From an uncultured Butyricicoccus sp. (GTDB lineage: Bacteria; Bacillota; Clostridia; Oscillospirales; Butyricicoccaceae): 12,626 nucleotides of DNA. Under the pieces are notes generated by a model. The model saw nothing but the letters and a program-made list of their open reading frames with translations. It did not search any database and was not told the origin of the DNA. The stretch is from positions 1 through 12,626 of the forward strand of contig CAUEJN010000027.1 in assembly GCA_959018045.1 (NCBI GenBank). Reading direction: 5' to 3'. Of the stretch, positions 1-5,407 are shown one piece after another; positions within the stretch are counted from its first letter, which is position 1, and every line of letters starts with the position of its first letter. A program made the position numbers and the translations under genes.

Positions 1-40
1 AGGGGCTTTTCAAAGGCTGAGGGTTCTCCGGGCAGACCCC
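1..40. other. Window-edge intergenic sequence, possible half terminator
   Basis: The window opens with AGGGGCTTTTC, which resembles the 3' half of the AAAA-GCCCC/GGGGC-TTTT hairpins at 1305-1327 and 12525-12547. The partner arm would lie outside the window, so this is only suggestive. No coding sequence is visible. Confidence 0.25.
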
Positions 41-103
41 TGAGCCGGACTCCGCAGAGTCCGGACTCCCCTATTGATTCCCGGTTTCCGAACCGGGAAT
101 CAA
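41..103 (-). repeat. Composite hairpin unit, copy 1
   Basis: Two perfect palindromes stand side by side: CCGGACTC-CGCA-GAGTCCGG (45-64) and a 13-bp stem (74-86 with 91-103, loop TCCG) built on TTGATTCCCGG/CCGGGAATCAA. The same pair, in the same order and with a short CCCCT linker between, recurs at 8614-8671. In opposite orientation it recurs at 1096-1148 and 8782-8843, and a truncated copy lies at 12605-12626. Strand is given relative to the orientation in which the loop of the first hairpin reads TGCG. Confidence 0.75.
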
Positions 104-190
104 CCAAAAGAAACATATAGGAAAAGAGAATGTAAGTAAATACGCTGCCACCCGCGCAAAGAAGATTCTAAGATCTACAGCTAAAAGAAA

Positions 191-222
191 ACACCCGTGC
201 TGATTTGGCACGGGTGTTTTTT
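191..222 (+). terminator. Rho-independent terminator
   Basis: A 10-bp stem ACACCCGTGC (191-200) / GCACGGGTGT (208-217) with a 7-nt loop is followed by a T-run to 222. The upstream flank is A-rich, so it could also act on the other strand. No complete gene precedes it inside the window, so it probably ends a transcript that starts to the left. Confidence 0.85.
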
Positions 223-245
223 GTCGAAACAATACAATTTTGCTG

Positions 246-251
246 TATAAT
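246..251 (+). promoter_or_regulatory. Possible -10 element ahead of the AT-rich island
   Basis: TATAAT lies at 246-251 and a poor -35 candidate TTGTCG at 221-226, a 19-nt spacer that overlaps the T-run of the preceding terminator. It is the only promoter-like signal found upstream of the small ORFs in 395-948. The sequence is AT-rich, so a chance match is likely. Confidence 0.25.
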
Positions 252-394
252 TTTTATAGACATATTCCTTTTTATGTGCTATTATATGTATAAATTAACC
301 AACATTATTCAAATTGCTTCAGAAAGAGATAGTAATTGCGATGTTTTTTTAAACTTTTGAGGTTGTTCTCTGGCGTAGGTTTTTGTTTCGTTAA

Positions 395-550
395 AATTCA
401 GATGATGGTGAGTATCATTTTGGCTCTTTCAGTTTTTATGTAGAGTATTCCGAAAGCAACAGCTCTATCACAGAGAAAATCACAATCTCAGAAAATGGGA
501 TTGAACCCATCATCTCAAGTGAGTGGAAATATATGTCTGAACTAATTTAA
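395..550 (+). pseudogene. Probable 3' remnant of an unknown gene
   Basis: An open frame of 51 codons runs from just after a stop at 392-394 to TAA at 548-550. It contains no usable start codon until a Met five codons from its end. The predicted peptide is hydrophilic and Ser/Glu/Ile-rich (it begins NSDDGEYHF and ends KYMSELI) and reads like the C-terminal end of a soluble protein, which suggests a truncated gene or a frameshift near 380-395. Its stop is five bases before the ATG of the membrane-protein gene at 556, a spacing typical of translational coupling, so the two may once have formed one operon. Base composition is much more AT-rich than the flanking genes. It could also be open by chance. 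Confidence 0.35.
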
Positions 551-555
551 TCACT

Positions 556-948
556 ATGATGAATGATATTTTTACGATTCTCAGGCAAATGTTTTTGCCA
601 AGAGCAGGCTCGATTTTATCGGGAATCATATATGGAATTTGTCTGGTCGCGATTTGTTGGTATCCACTTCCTGATATCATGAGAGATATGAATTATCCGA
701 GTTGGGCATATCCGTTATCCGTGATTACAATTTTAATCATTCTGTGCCTTGTAGGGTGGAAGTTAATAAAAAATCCATCGATGAGAGTTTCTGGGATGGA
801 AGGATGGGCAATCATCGCTTATATCATATCCGGTTGTGTTTTGGCTATCGGTGTGAACAGTAAATTTCTTCAAATTGTTGTTTCTGGAGTTGTCTTTCTT
901 CCAATTTACATTGCAGCTACTCTCATTTATCAAAAATTCTCAACCTAA
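556..948 (+). CDS. Small hypothetical membrane protein, four predicted helices
   Basis: The 130-residue product is strongly hydrophobic. Likely membrane segments are residues 17-36, 51-71, 83-100 and 104-125, with a short basic loop after the second (KLIKNPSMR). I do not recognise the family and see no catalytic or binding motif. The ATG at 556 begins five bases after the stop of the remnant at 395-550, and no Shine-Dalgarno sequence is visible in the preceding 20 bases, so expression may depend on coupling or may have been lost. AT-rich codon choice contrasts with every other gene in the window and points to separate origin or transfer. A chain of hairpins and a terminator follow (992-1088). 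It is probably a real gene, given its length and coherent topology, but the function is unknown. Confidence 0.6.
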   Translation: MMNDIFTILRQMFLPRAGSILSGIIYGICLVAICWYPLPDIMRDMNYPSWAYPLSVITILIILCLVGWKLIKNPSMRVSGMEGWAIIAYIISGCVLAIGVNSKFLQIVVSGVVFLPIYIAATLIYQKFST

Positions 949-991
949 TGTATGCAAAAAACACAAAAGACTTCTTTGATTAACCTCTGCA

Positions 992-1052
992 ACCCCAAAT
1001 AGGGGTGTGAAAACACTTTCGATACCAAACAGGTCGTAGTCAGATGACTGCG
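992..1052 (+). other. Chain of small hairpins upstream of a terminator
   Basis: Consecutive short stems are visible: ACCCC/GGGGT (992-996, 1002-1006), GTGT-GAAA-ACAC (1005-1016, a GNRA-type loop that competes with the first stem) and CGTAGTCA/TGACTGCG (1035-1042, 1045-1052, one wobble). They end just before the terminator at 1060. This could be the structured 3' untranslated end of the 556-948 gene or a small RNA. I recognise no known RNA family. Confidence 0.35.
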
Positions 1053-1059
1053 GGAAATT

Positions 1060-1088
1060 GCGCGTCCTGCGGGACGCGCTTTTTTTTC
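1060..1088 (+). terminator. Rho-independent terminator
   Basis: An 8-bp GC-rich stem GCGCGTCC (1060-1067) / GGACGCGC (1072-1079) is closed over the loop TGCG and followed by an uninterrupted T-run of eight or more. It probably terminates the transcript of the small membrane-protein gene. The C-TGCG-G closure is the same loop seen in the composite hairpin units. Confidence 0.9.
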
Positions 1089-1093
1089 AGTTT

Positions 1094-1371
1094 GGTTGAT
1101 TCCGGCCTTTGACCGGAGTCAAAAGGGGATTTCACGCTCTGCGGAGCGCGACTCAGGGCAACGGTGCCCGTGTGCTAGAGCCTTGGCCGATTGATTACTT
1201 CAACAGCGGTGTTCTATTATTTCATGGCTTGGTTGGACAAGCCAACCACAGCCTTGTGGAAAAACATTCCACAGGAATATTTTTATGCCCCACAAGGTTA
1301 CGGGAAAACGCCCCACCGGGGCCTTTTCTGGTTCCGCAAGGTTCGAGAAAGGTTGGCGAAAGCTTCATTTC
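1094..1371 (+). repeat. Composite hairpin unit, copy 2 (longest)
   Basis: In order: stem A TTGATTCCGG/CCGGAGTCAA (1096-1105, 1113-1122, one wobble pair), linker AAGGGGATTTC, stem B CGCTC-TGCG-GAGCG (1135-1148), hairpin GGGCA/TGCCC (1156-1169), GGTTGG/CCAACC (1231-1247), CCTTGTGG/CCACAAGG (1252-1297), a terminator-like AAAA-GCCCC/GGGGC-TTTT hairpin (1305-1327), and a tail GCGAAAGCTTCATTT (1357-1371). Read backwards, the end of the window (12480-12626) matches this unit block by block but lacks about 46 and 43 bases at 1191-1245 and 1257-1302. Open frames across here are by-products of the palindromes. The rest of the gap to 1494 holds further small hairpins (1387-1401, 1410-1421). Confidence 0.75.
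1305..1328 (+). terminator. Weak terminator-like hairpin inside repeat copy 2
   Basis: GCCCC (1310-1314) / GGGGC (1318-1322), with flanking AAAA and TTTT that can pair across one mismatch. Only four T follow, and the structure is symmetric, so it might act weakly in either direction. The same hairpin lies in the opposite orientation at 12525-12547. Confidence 0.4.
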
Positions 1372-1494
1372 GCCCACTCGTTTTATCCGCGCACAGCGCG
1401 GGAATGAGGGTAGTGACCTACGGGCTTTGGGCGGGAAATGGTGCAGTGCAGGGTGATTTTTGGTCTGCGATCTACAGAAAAATCCCAAAACCGC

Positions 1495-1523
1495 TTGAAA
1501 AAATCTGATTTTTCACATAAAAT
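1495..1523 (+). promoter_or_regulatory. Sigma-A type promoter of trmL-degV
   Basis: TTGAAA (1495-1500), a 17-base spacer, and TAAAAT (1518-1523); expected start of transcription near 1530. An inverted repeat TGAAAAA/TTTTTCA (1496-1502, 1509-1515) spans the -35 and spacer and could be an operator or simply A/T-rich promoter sequence. Confidence 0.75.
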
Positions 1524-1554
1524 AGGGAACGTAATAAGAGTAGAGAGGCGTTTT

Positions 1555-2055
1555 ATGTTTCATATTGTATTGGTCGAGCCTGAGATCCCGCAGAATACCG
1601 GCAACATTGCGCGCACGTGCGCAGTCACCGGAGCCGTTCTGCATCTGGTCGAGCCGCTCGGTTTCTCCATTGACGACAAGCAGCTCAAACGTGCCGGTCT
1701 GGATTACTGGCATTTTCTGGATGTACGGCGCTACAAAAATGTAGAAGAATTTTTTGAAAAGAACCCGAATGGACGGTATTTCTACCTGACCACCAAGGCA
1801 AAGCATGCGTATACTGACATTTCCTTTGTCGACGGCGATTATTTCCTGTTTGGCAAGGAGACCCGCGGACTGCCCGAGGACATGCTGATCGAGCACCCTG
1901 AGCGCTGCATCCGCATTCCCATGCGAGAGGGTGCACGCAGCATGAACCTGTCAAACTCGGTTGCGGTGACCGTTTTCGAGGCGCTGCGCCAGACTGGTTT
2001 TGCAGGGCTTGAGCAGGCCGGACGGTTCCCCGGCGAGATGGACCCGGCACTCTGA
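1555..2055 (+). CDS. trmL: tRNA (cytidine/uridine(34)-2'-O)-methyltransferase TrmL
   Basis: This SPOUT-superfamily enzyme transfers a methyl group from S-adenosylmethionine to the ribose of the wobble nucleotide 34 in tRNA-Leu isoacceptors. The 166-residue product has the usual family length. Three family blocks are visible: PEIPQNTGNIARTC at residues 9-22 (motif 1), FGKETRGLP at 99-107 (motif 2), and IPMREGARSMNLSNSVAV at 121-138 (motif 3); the last two build the knotted cofactor site. The frame stays open upstream to 1438, but the start at 1555 is preferred. It gives the canonical N-terminus, has AGAGAGG at 1542-1548, and lies downstream of the promoter at 1495-1523, which a longer protein would overlap. 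The degV-family gene follows after 23 bases, so the two are probably co-transcribed. The family assignment is secure; the exact tRNA substrate is inferred. Confidence 0.93.
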   Translation: MFHIVLVEPEIPQNTGNIARTCAVTGAVLHLVEPLGFSIDDKQLKRAGLDYWHFLDVRRYKNVEEFFEKNPNGRYFYLTTKAKHAYTDISFVDGDYFLFGKETRGLPEDMLIEHPERCIRIPMREGARSMNLSNSVAVTVFEALRQTGFAGLEQAGRFPGEMDPAL

Positions 2056-2078
2056 CGAACAGAAAGGAGAGGAATCCG

Positions 2079-2960
2079 ATGGAAAAGATTTATATTTTCT
2101 GCGACTCGGCGGGCGACATTCCGCGTGAGGAAGTCGAGCGATATGGGATCGATATCGTACCCGAGCGCATTACACATGCCGGACATTCGTTCCGGGAATA
2201 CTACGACATGACCCCGGAGCAGTACTGGGATCTGCTCGAATCGTCCGATGAGATCCCGACCACCGCGCAGGTCACGCCGGCGCTGGCGATGGAGTGCTAT
2301 GAGCGTGCCCGTGCAGCCGGATGCACCCACGTTGTCGGTGCGATCATCAACGCGGCTGGTTCGGGCGGCTATCAGTCGTGCAGCATTGCGCGCGCGATGT
2401 TCTATGAAAAGTACGGAGAGGACATGCGCATCGAGCTCATTGATTCCGAGAGCTATACTTACATTTATGGGCACGTGGTCGTGGACATGTGCCGTATGCG
2501 TGACGCAGGCGATGCGTTTGACGACATTGTGCGCATTGCGCGTTCCCGTCTGGCACGCAGTGAGGCCGTTCTGGGTGTATACACGCTCAAACACCTCAAA
2601 AAGTCCGGGCGTATCTCGGGCGGTGCGGCATTTATGGGCGAGGCGCTGGGTCTCAAGCCGGTCAGCCTGGTCTCGGCGGGCAAGGTCGAGGTCATCGACA
2701 AGGCACGCGGCGAAAAGAACCTGATTCCTAAGGTGTTGTCCCAGGTGGCAAAGCGCGTCGTCCAGCCCGAAAAGCAGACCGCAATCCTGCTTTACGGCAA
2801 AATTGCCCCCGAAAAGCTCGACCAGATCGAGCGGGCGCTGCTGGAGGATCTGCACTTTGCAGCCGTCCATCGCACCCCGATTGGCATTTCGGTTACAACA
2901 AATACCGGCCCGCAGGCCTTCGCCGTAGCCTACCACGGCGAGCAGCGTCCGGTTTCGTAA
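2079..2960 (+). CDS. DegV family fatty-acid-binding protein
   Basis: DegV/FakB proteins bind a fatty acid and, in characterised Firmicutes, present it to the kinase FakA for phosphorylation and phospholipid synthesis. The 293-residue product is close to the normal ~280. Visible blocks are FCDSAGDIP (7-15, in place of the usual TDS..DLP), PTTAQVTP (60-67, the lipid-carboxylate loop), GSGGYQS (94-100), LKKSGRISGGAA (173-184) followed by LGLKPV, and TNTGPQA (274-280) near the C-terminus. The start at 2079 has a good AAAGGAGAG site at 2063-2071. It lies 23 bases after trmL and probably shares its promoter. No fakA is present in the window, so a role as FakB is inference; many DegV paralogues are uncharacterised. 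The gap after it holds only a weak stem (2963-2969/2981-2988) without a T-run, so read-through towards pgk is possible. Confidence 0.88.
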   Translation: MEKIYIFCDSAGDIPREEVERYGIDIVPERITHAGHSFREYYDMTPEQYWDLLESSDEIPTTAQVTPALAMECYERARAAGCTHVVGAIINAAGSGGYQSCSIARAMFYEKYGEDMRIELIDSESYTYIYGHVVVDMCRMRDAGDAFDDIVRIARSRLARSEAVLGVYTLKHLKKSGRISGGAAFMGEALGLKPVSLVSAGKVEVIDKARGEKNLIPKVLSQVAKRVVQPEKQTAILLYGKIAPEKLDQIERALLEDLHFAAVHRTPIGISVTTNTGPQAFAVAYHGEQRPVS

Positions 2961-3045
2961 CTTCCCAAAAGCGGGTAATGTTGGGGAAATCCTTGCACGA
3001 TTGAGGTAAATTTACGGTTCTGGCCGCGTCAGGGCGTGAAAATAT

Positions 3046-3067
3046 TGAAAAAAACACAGATTTTTCA
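3046..3067. repeat. A/T-rich inverted repeat upstream of the pgk promoter
   Basis: TGAAAAA (3046-3052) and TTTTTCA (3061-3067) form an inverted repeat just upstream of the -35. The arms are identical to those inside the trmL promoter (1496-1515). It may be an UP-element-like tract, a binding site, or coincidence in A/T-rich DNA. Confidence 0.35.
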
Positions 3068-3076
3068 GATTTTCTA

Positions 3077-3105
3077 TTGAAACCTGATAAAAAACCAAGT
3101 ATAAT
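3077..3105 (+). promoter_or_regulatory. Near-consensus promoter of the glycolytic operon
   Basis: TTGAAA (3077-3082), a 17-base spacer, and a perfect TATAAT (3100-3105), with A/T-rich sequence upstream. Transcription should start near 3112, giving a leader of about 100 nt before pgk. The strength fits the high demand for glycolytic enzymes. Confidence 0.85.
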
Positions 3106-3124
3106 TTTGTCTTAGTGGTGGGAA

Positions 3125-3152
3125 CCTGGAAAAGGCGGTGCTTTTGGCCAGG
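3125..3152 (+). promoter_or_regulatory. Leader hairpin of the pgk operon
   Basis: CCTGG-AAAAG (3125-3134) pairs with CTTTT (3141-3145) and CCAGG (3148-3152) over a GCGGTG loop with a two-base bulge. It would form very near the 5' end of the mRNA, where stems often protect against 5'-end decay. No T-run follows, so it is not a terminator. No known riboswitch signature was recognised. Confidence 0.45.
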
Positions 3153-3215
3153 AATCCCCGGTATTTTCCGTTCATCCGTCTATAATTTTCATCTGATATA
3201 AAGGAGATGCTATTT

Positions 3216-4406
3216 ATGGATTACAACAAGAAGAGCGTAGAGGATATTGACGTTTCCGGCAAGAAGGTTATCGTTCGCTGCGATTTCAATGTCCCGCAGG
3301 ACGAGACCGGCCGCATCACCGACGACAAGCGTATCGTCGCTGCACTGCCGACCATCAAGTATCTGCTCGAGCATAACGCAGCTGTTATCCTGTGCTCGCA
3401 CCTGGGCCGCCCGAAGGGTGAGTTCAAGATGAAGTACTCTCTGGCACCGGTTGCAGAGCGTCTGACCGAGCTGCTCGGTCAGGAAGTAAAGCTGGCGAAG
3501 GACGTCATTGGTGAGGACGCAAAGAAGCTGGCTTCCGAGCTCAAGTGCGGCGAGGCTATGCTGCTTGAGAACGTTCGTTTCCATAAGGAAGAGGAGAAGA
3601 ACGATCCCGCTTTCGCCAAGGAGCTGGCTTCCATGGCTGAGATCTACGTCAACGATGCATTCGGCACTGCACACCGTGCACATGCTTCCACCGCTGGTAT
3701 TGCTGACTACCTGCCCGCAGTTTGTGGTTTCCTGATCAACAAGGAAATCTCCATCATGGGCAAGGCTCTGGCAAACCCGGTTCGCCCGTTCGTTGCAATT
3801 CTGGGCGGCGCGAAGGTTTCCGATAAGATCGGCGTGATCAACAACCTGATCGAGAAGTGCGACACCATCATCATCGGCGGCGGTATGTCCTACACCTTCA
3901 TGAAGGCTATGGGCAAGGAGATCGGCACCTCGCTGTGCGAGGACGACAAGCTGGATCTGGCTAAGGAGCTGATGGCAAAGGCTGAGGCAAAGGGCGTTAA
4001 GCTCCTGCTGCCCATCGACACCGTTTGCGCAGACCACTTCGCAGCAGACGCTACCCCGGTTGTCTACGAAGCAGGCGCTCTGCCGGCTGACATGATGGGT
4101 CTGGACATCGGTCCCAAGTCCATCGAGCTGTTCTCTGAGGCTGTTAAGGACGCTGGCACCGTTGTTTGGAACGGACCCATGGGCGTATTCGAGTTCGACG
4201 CATTCGCTGTCGGCACCAAGGCTATGGCAAAGGCGATTGCAGAGTCGGGCGCTGTTTCCATCATCGGCGGCGGCGACTCGGCTGCAGCAGTTGAGAAGCT
4301 GGGCTTCGCAGACAAGATGAGCCACATCTCCACCGGCGGCGGCGCTTCCCTGGAGTTCCTCGAGGGTCTGGTTCTGCCGGGTATCGCTTGCCTGGAAGAC
4401 AAGTAA
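3216..4406 (+). CDS. pgk: Phosphoglycerate kinase
   Basis: Transfers the acyl phosphate of 1,3-bisphosphoglycerate to ADP, the first ATP-forming step of glycolysis, in the cytosol. The 396-residue product has the bacterial family length with both domains intact. The N-terminal substrate domain carries RCDFNVP (21-27), SHLGRP (61-66), ENVRF with Arg121, and the FGTAHRAHAS block (149-158). The nucleotide domain carries GGAKVSDKI (197-205), GGGMSYTF (221-228), WNGPMGVFE (318-326), GGGDSAA (351-357) and STGGGAS (372-378). An in-frame ATG at 3207 is rejected because it abuts the AAGGAG site at 3201-3206; the ATG at 3216 has a 9-base spacing. It is first in the pgk-tpiA-gpmI-eno operon. Codon use is strongly biased, as expected for high expression. 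Confidence 0.98.
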   Translation: MDYNKKSVEDIDVSGKKVIVRCDFNVPQDETGRITDDKRIVAALPTIKYLLEHNAAVILCSHLGRPKGEFKMKYSLAPVAERLTELLGQEVKLAKDVIGEDAKKLASELKCGEAMLLENVRFHKEEEKNDPAFAKELASMAEIYVNDAFGTAHRAHASTAGIADYLPAVCGFLINKEISIMGKALANPVRPFVAILGGAKVSDKIGVINNLIEKCDTIIIGGGMSYTFMKAMGKEIGTSLCEDDKLDLAKELMAKAEAKGVKLLLPIDTVCADHFAADATPVVYEAGALPADMMGLDIGPKSIELFSEAVKDAGTVVWNGPMGVFEFDAFAVGTKAMAKAIAESGAVSIIGGGDSAAAVEKLGFADKMSHISTGGGASLEFLEGLVLPGIACLEDK

Positions 4407-4423
4407 TTTCTTTTCGGTAATCC

Positions 4424-4449
4424 CGGGGCGGTGCTTTTCCGCCGCCCCG
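4424..4449 (+). terminator. Intercistronic hairpin after pgk (partial terminator or processing site)
   Basis: CGGGGCGG (4424-4431) pairs with CCGCCCCG (4442-4449) over a 10-base loop; only CGTTTTA follows. The stem is strong but the T-run is poor, so partial termination or protection of the upstream message is more likely than full termination inside the operon. Confidence 0.5.
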
Positions 4450-4488
4450 CGTTTTACATATAAATCCTAAGTTTTAATTGTAATCCAT

Positions 4489-4519
4489 CCGCACGCAAGC
4501 AAAATCTACCATCGTGCGG
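4489..4519 (+). promoter_or_regulatory. Hairpin just upstream of the tpiA ribosome binding site
   Basis: CCGCACG (4489-4495) pairs with CGTGCGG (4513-4519) over a 17-base loop. It ends about six bases before the GAAAGGGG ribosome binding site (4525-4532) of tpiA. It could stabilise a processed tpiA mRNA end or tune initiation. Confidence 0.4.
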
Positions 4520-4542
4520 GTGTTGAAAGGGGTATTTGAACA

Positions 4543-5313
4543 ATGAATCGCAGATATCGCAAGACGATCATCGCCGGTAACTGGAAGATGAACAAGACGC
4601 CGAGCGAGGCGAAGACTCTGATCGAGGAGATGAAGCCGCTGCTGAGCAAGACCAAGTGGTGCGAGATGGTGCTGTGCGTACCGTTCACCGACATCCAGGC
4701 TGCTGTTAAGGCTGCAAAGGGCTCCAAGATCGCAATCGGCGCTGAGAACATGCACTTCGAGAAGTCCGGTGCATTCACCGGCGAGATCTCGGCAGATATG
4801 CTCAAGGAGCTGGGCGTTAAGTACGTTATCGTCGGCCATTCCGAGCGCCGTCAGTACTTCAACGAGACCGACGAGACCTGCAACAAGAAGGTAAAGGCTG
4901 CAATCGAGAACGGTCTGCGCCCGATCCTGTGCGTGGGTGAGTCTCTGGCAGAGCGTGAGCAGGACGTTACCATGGAAGTCATCCGCAAGCAGGTCAAGAT
5001 TGCCCTGCAGGGTGTTGCGGCTGAGGACATCAAGAAGGTCGTCATCGCTTACGAGCCCATCTGGGCAATCGGCACCGGCAAGACCGCTACCTCTGAGCAG
5101 GCTGGCGAGGTCTGCGCTAAGATCCGCGACTGCCTGCGTGAGCTGTACGGCGCACGCGCAGCTCGTGCAATCACCATTCAGTACGGCGGCTCTATGAACG
5201 CGAAGAACGCGGCAGAGCTGCTGGCACAGCCCGACGTTGACGGCGGCCTGATCGGCGGCGCGTCCCTGAAGTCTGCTGACTTCGCTGCCATCGTTGAAGC
5301 TGCAAATCAGTAA
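4543..5313 (+). CDS. tpiA: Triose-phosphate isomerase
   Basis: Interconverts dihydroxyacetone phosphate and glyceraldehyde 3-phosphate in the cytosol. The 256-residue (beta/alpha)8-barrel protein has the family's normal size. All catalytic parts are visible: Asn13 and Lys15 in AGNWKMN, the electrophile His99 in VIVGHSERR, the base Glu171 in AYEPIWAIGTGKTA (loop 6, which closes over the substrate), YGGS at 214-217 and the phosphate-binding GGLIGGASL (234-242). The start at 4543 has GAAAGGGG ten bases upstream; the first residues (MNRRYRK) are slightly longer than in many homologues but no better start exists. It lies between pgk and gpmI with hairpins in both gaps. Confidence 0.98.
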   Translation: MNRRYRKTIIAGNWKMNKTPSEAKTLIEEMKPLLSKTKWCEMVLCVPFTDIQAAVKAAKGSKIAIGAENMHFEKSGAFTGEISADMLKELGVKYVIVGHSERRQYFNETDETCNKKVKAAIENGLRPILCVGESLAEREQDVTMEVIRKQVKIALQGVAAEDIKKVVIAYEPIWAIGTGKTATSEQAGEVCAKIRDCLRELYGARAARAITIQYGGSMNAKNAAELLAQPDVDGGLIGGASLKSADFAAIVEAANQ

Positions 5314-5354
5314 TTTCTGCGTGCGGGTGTTTTCCCCGTGCACATTTGTGGAGG

Positions 5355-5382
5355 GGGACAACGGGCATCTGTTGTCCCTTTC
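5355..5382 (+). promoter_or_regulatory. Hairpin between tpiA and gpmI
   Basis: GGGACAAC (5355-5362) pairs perfectly with GTTGTCCC (5371-5378) over an 8-base loop and is followed by TTTCT. The short T-run suggests at most a weak terminator. It ends about ten bases before the gpmI ribosome binding site GAAGGAG (5392-5398). Confidence 0.5.
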
Positions 5383-5407
5383 TCACGGCGTGAAGGAGTA
5401 AAAAGAA

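Noticed and set aside
1109..1508. Overlapping 88-115 codon open frames on both strands
   Set aside because: They run through the palindromic repeat copy 2, which recurs elsewhere in altered form without keeping a frame; no ribosome binding site or protein-like composition.
1438..1554. 39-residue N-terminal extension of TrmL
   Set aside because: It would overlap the promoter at 1495-1523, and the canonical TrmL N-terminus begins at ATG 1555 after AGAGAGG.
3181..3186. Second promoter for pgk (TATAAT near 3181)
   Set aside because: No -35 is found at a suitable distance (the sequence there is CCGGTA), and the box lies only 30 bases before the start codon.
3207..3215. Upstream ATG for pgk
   Set aside because: It directly abuts AAGGAG (3201-3206), too close for initiation; ATG 3216 has normal spacing and gives the family N-terminus.
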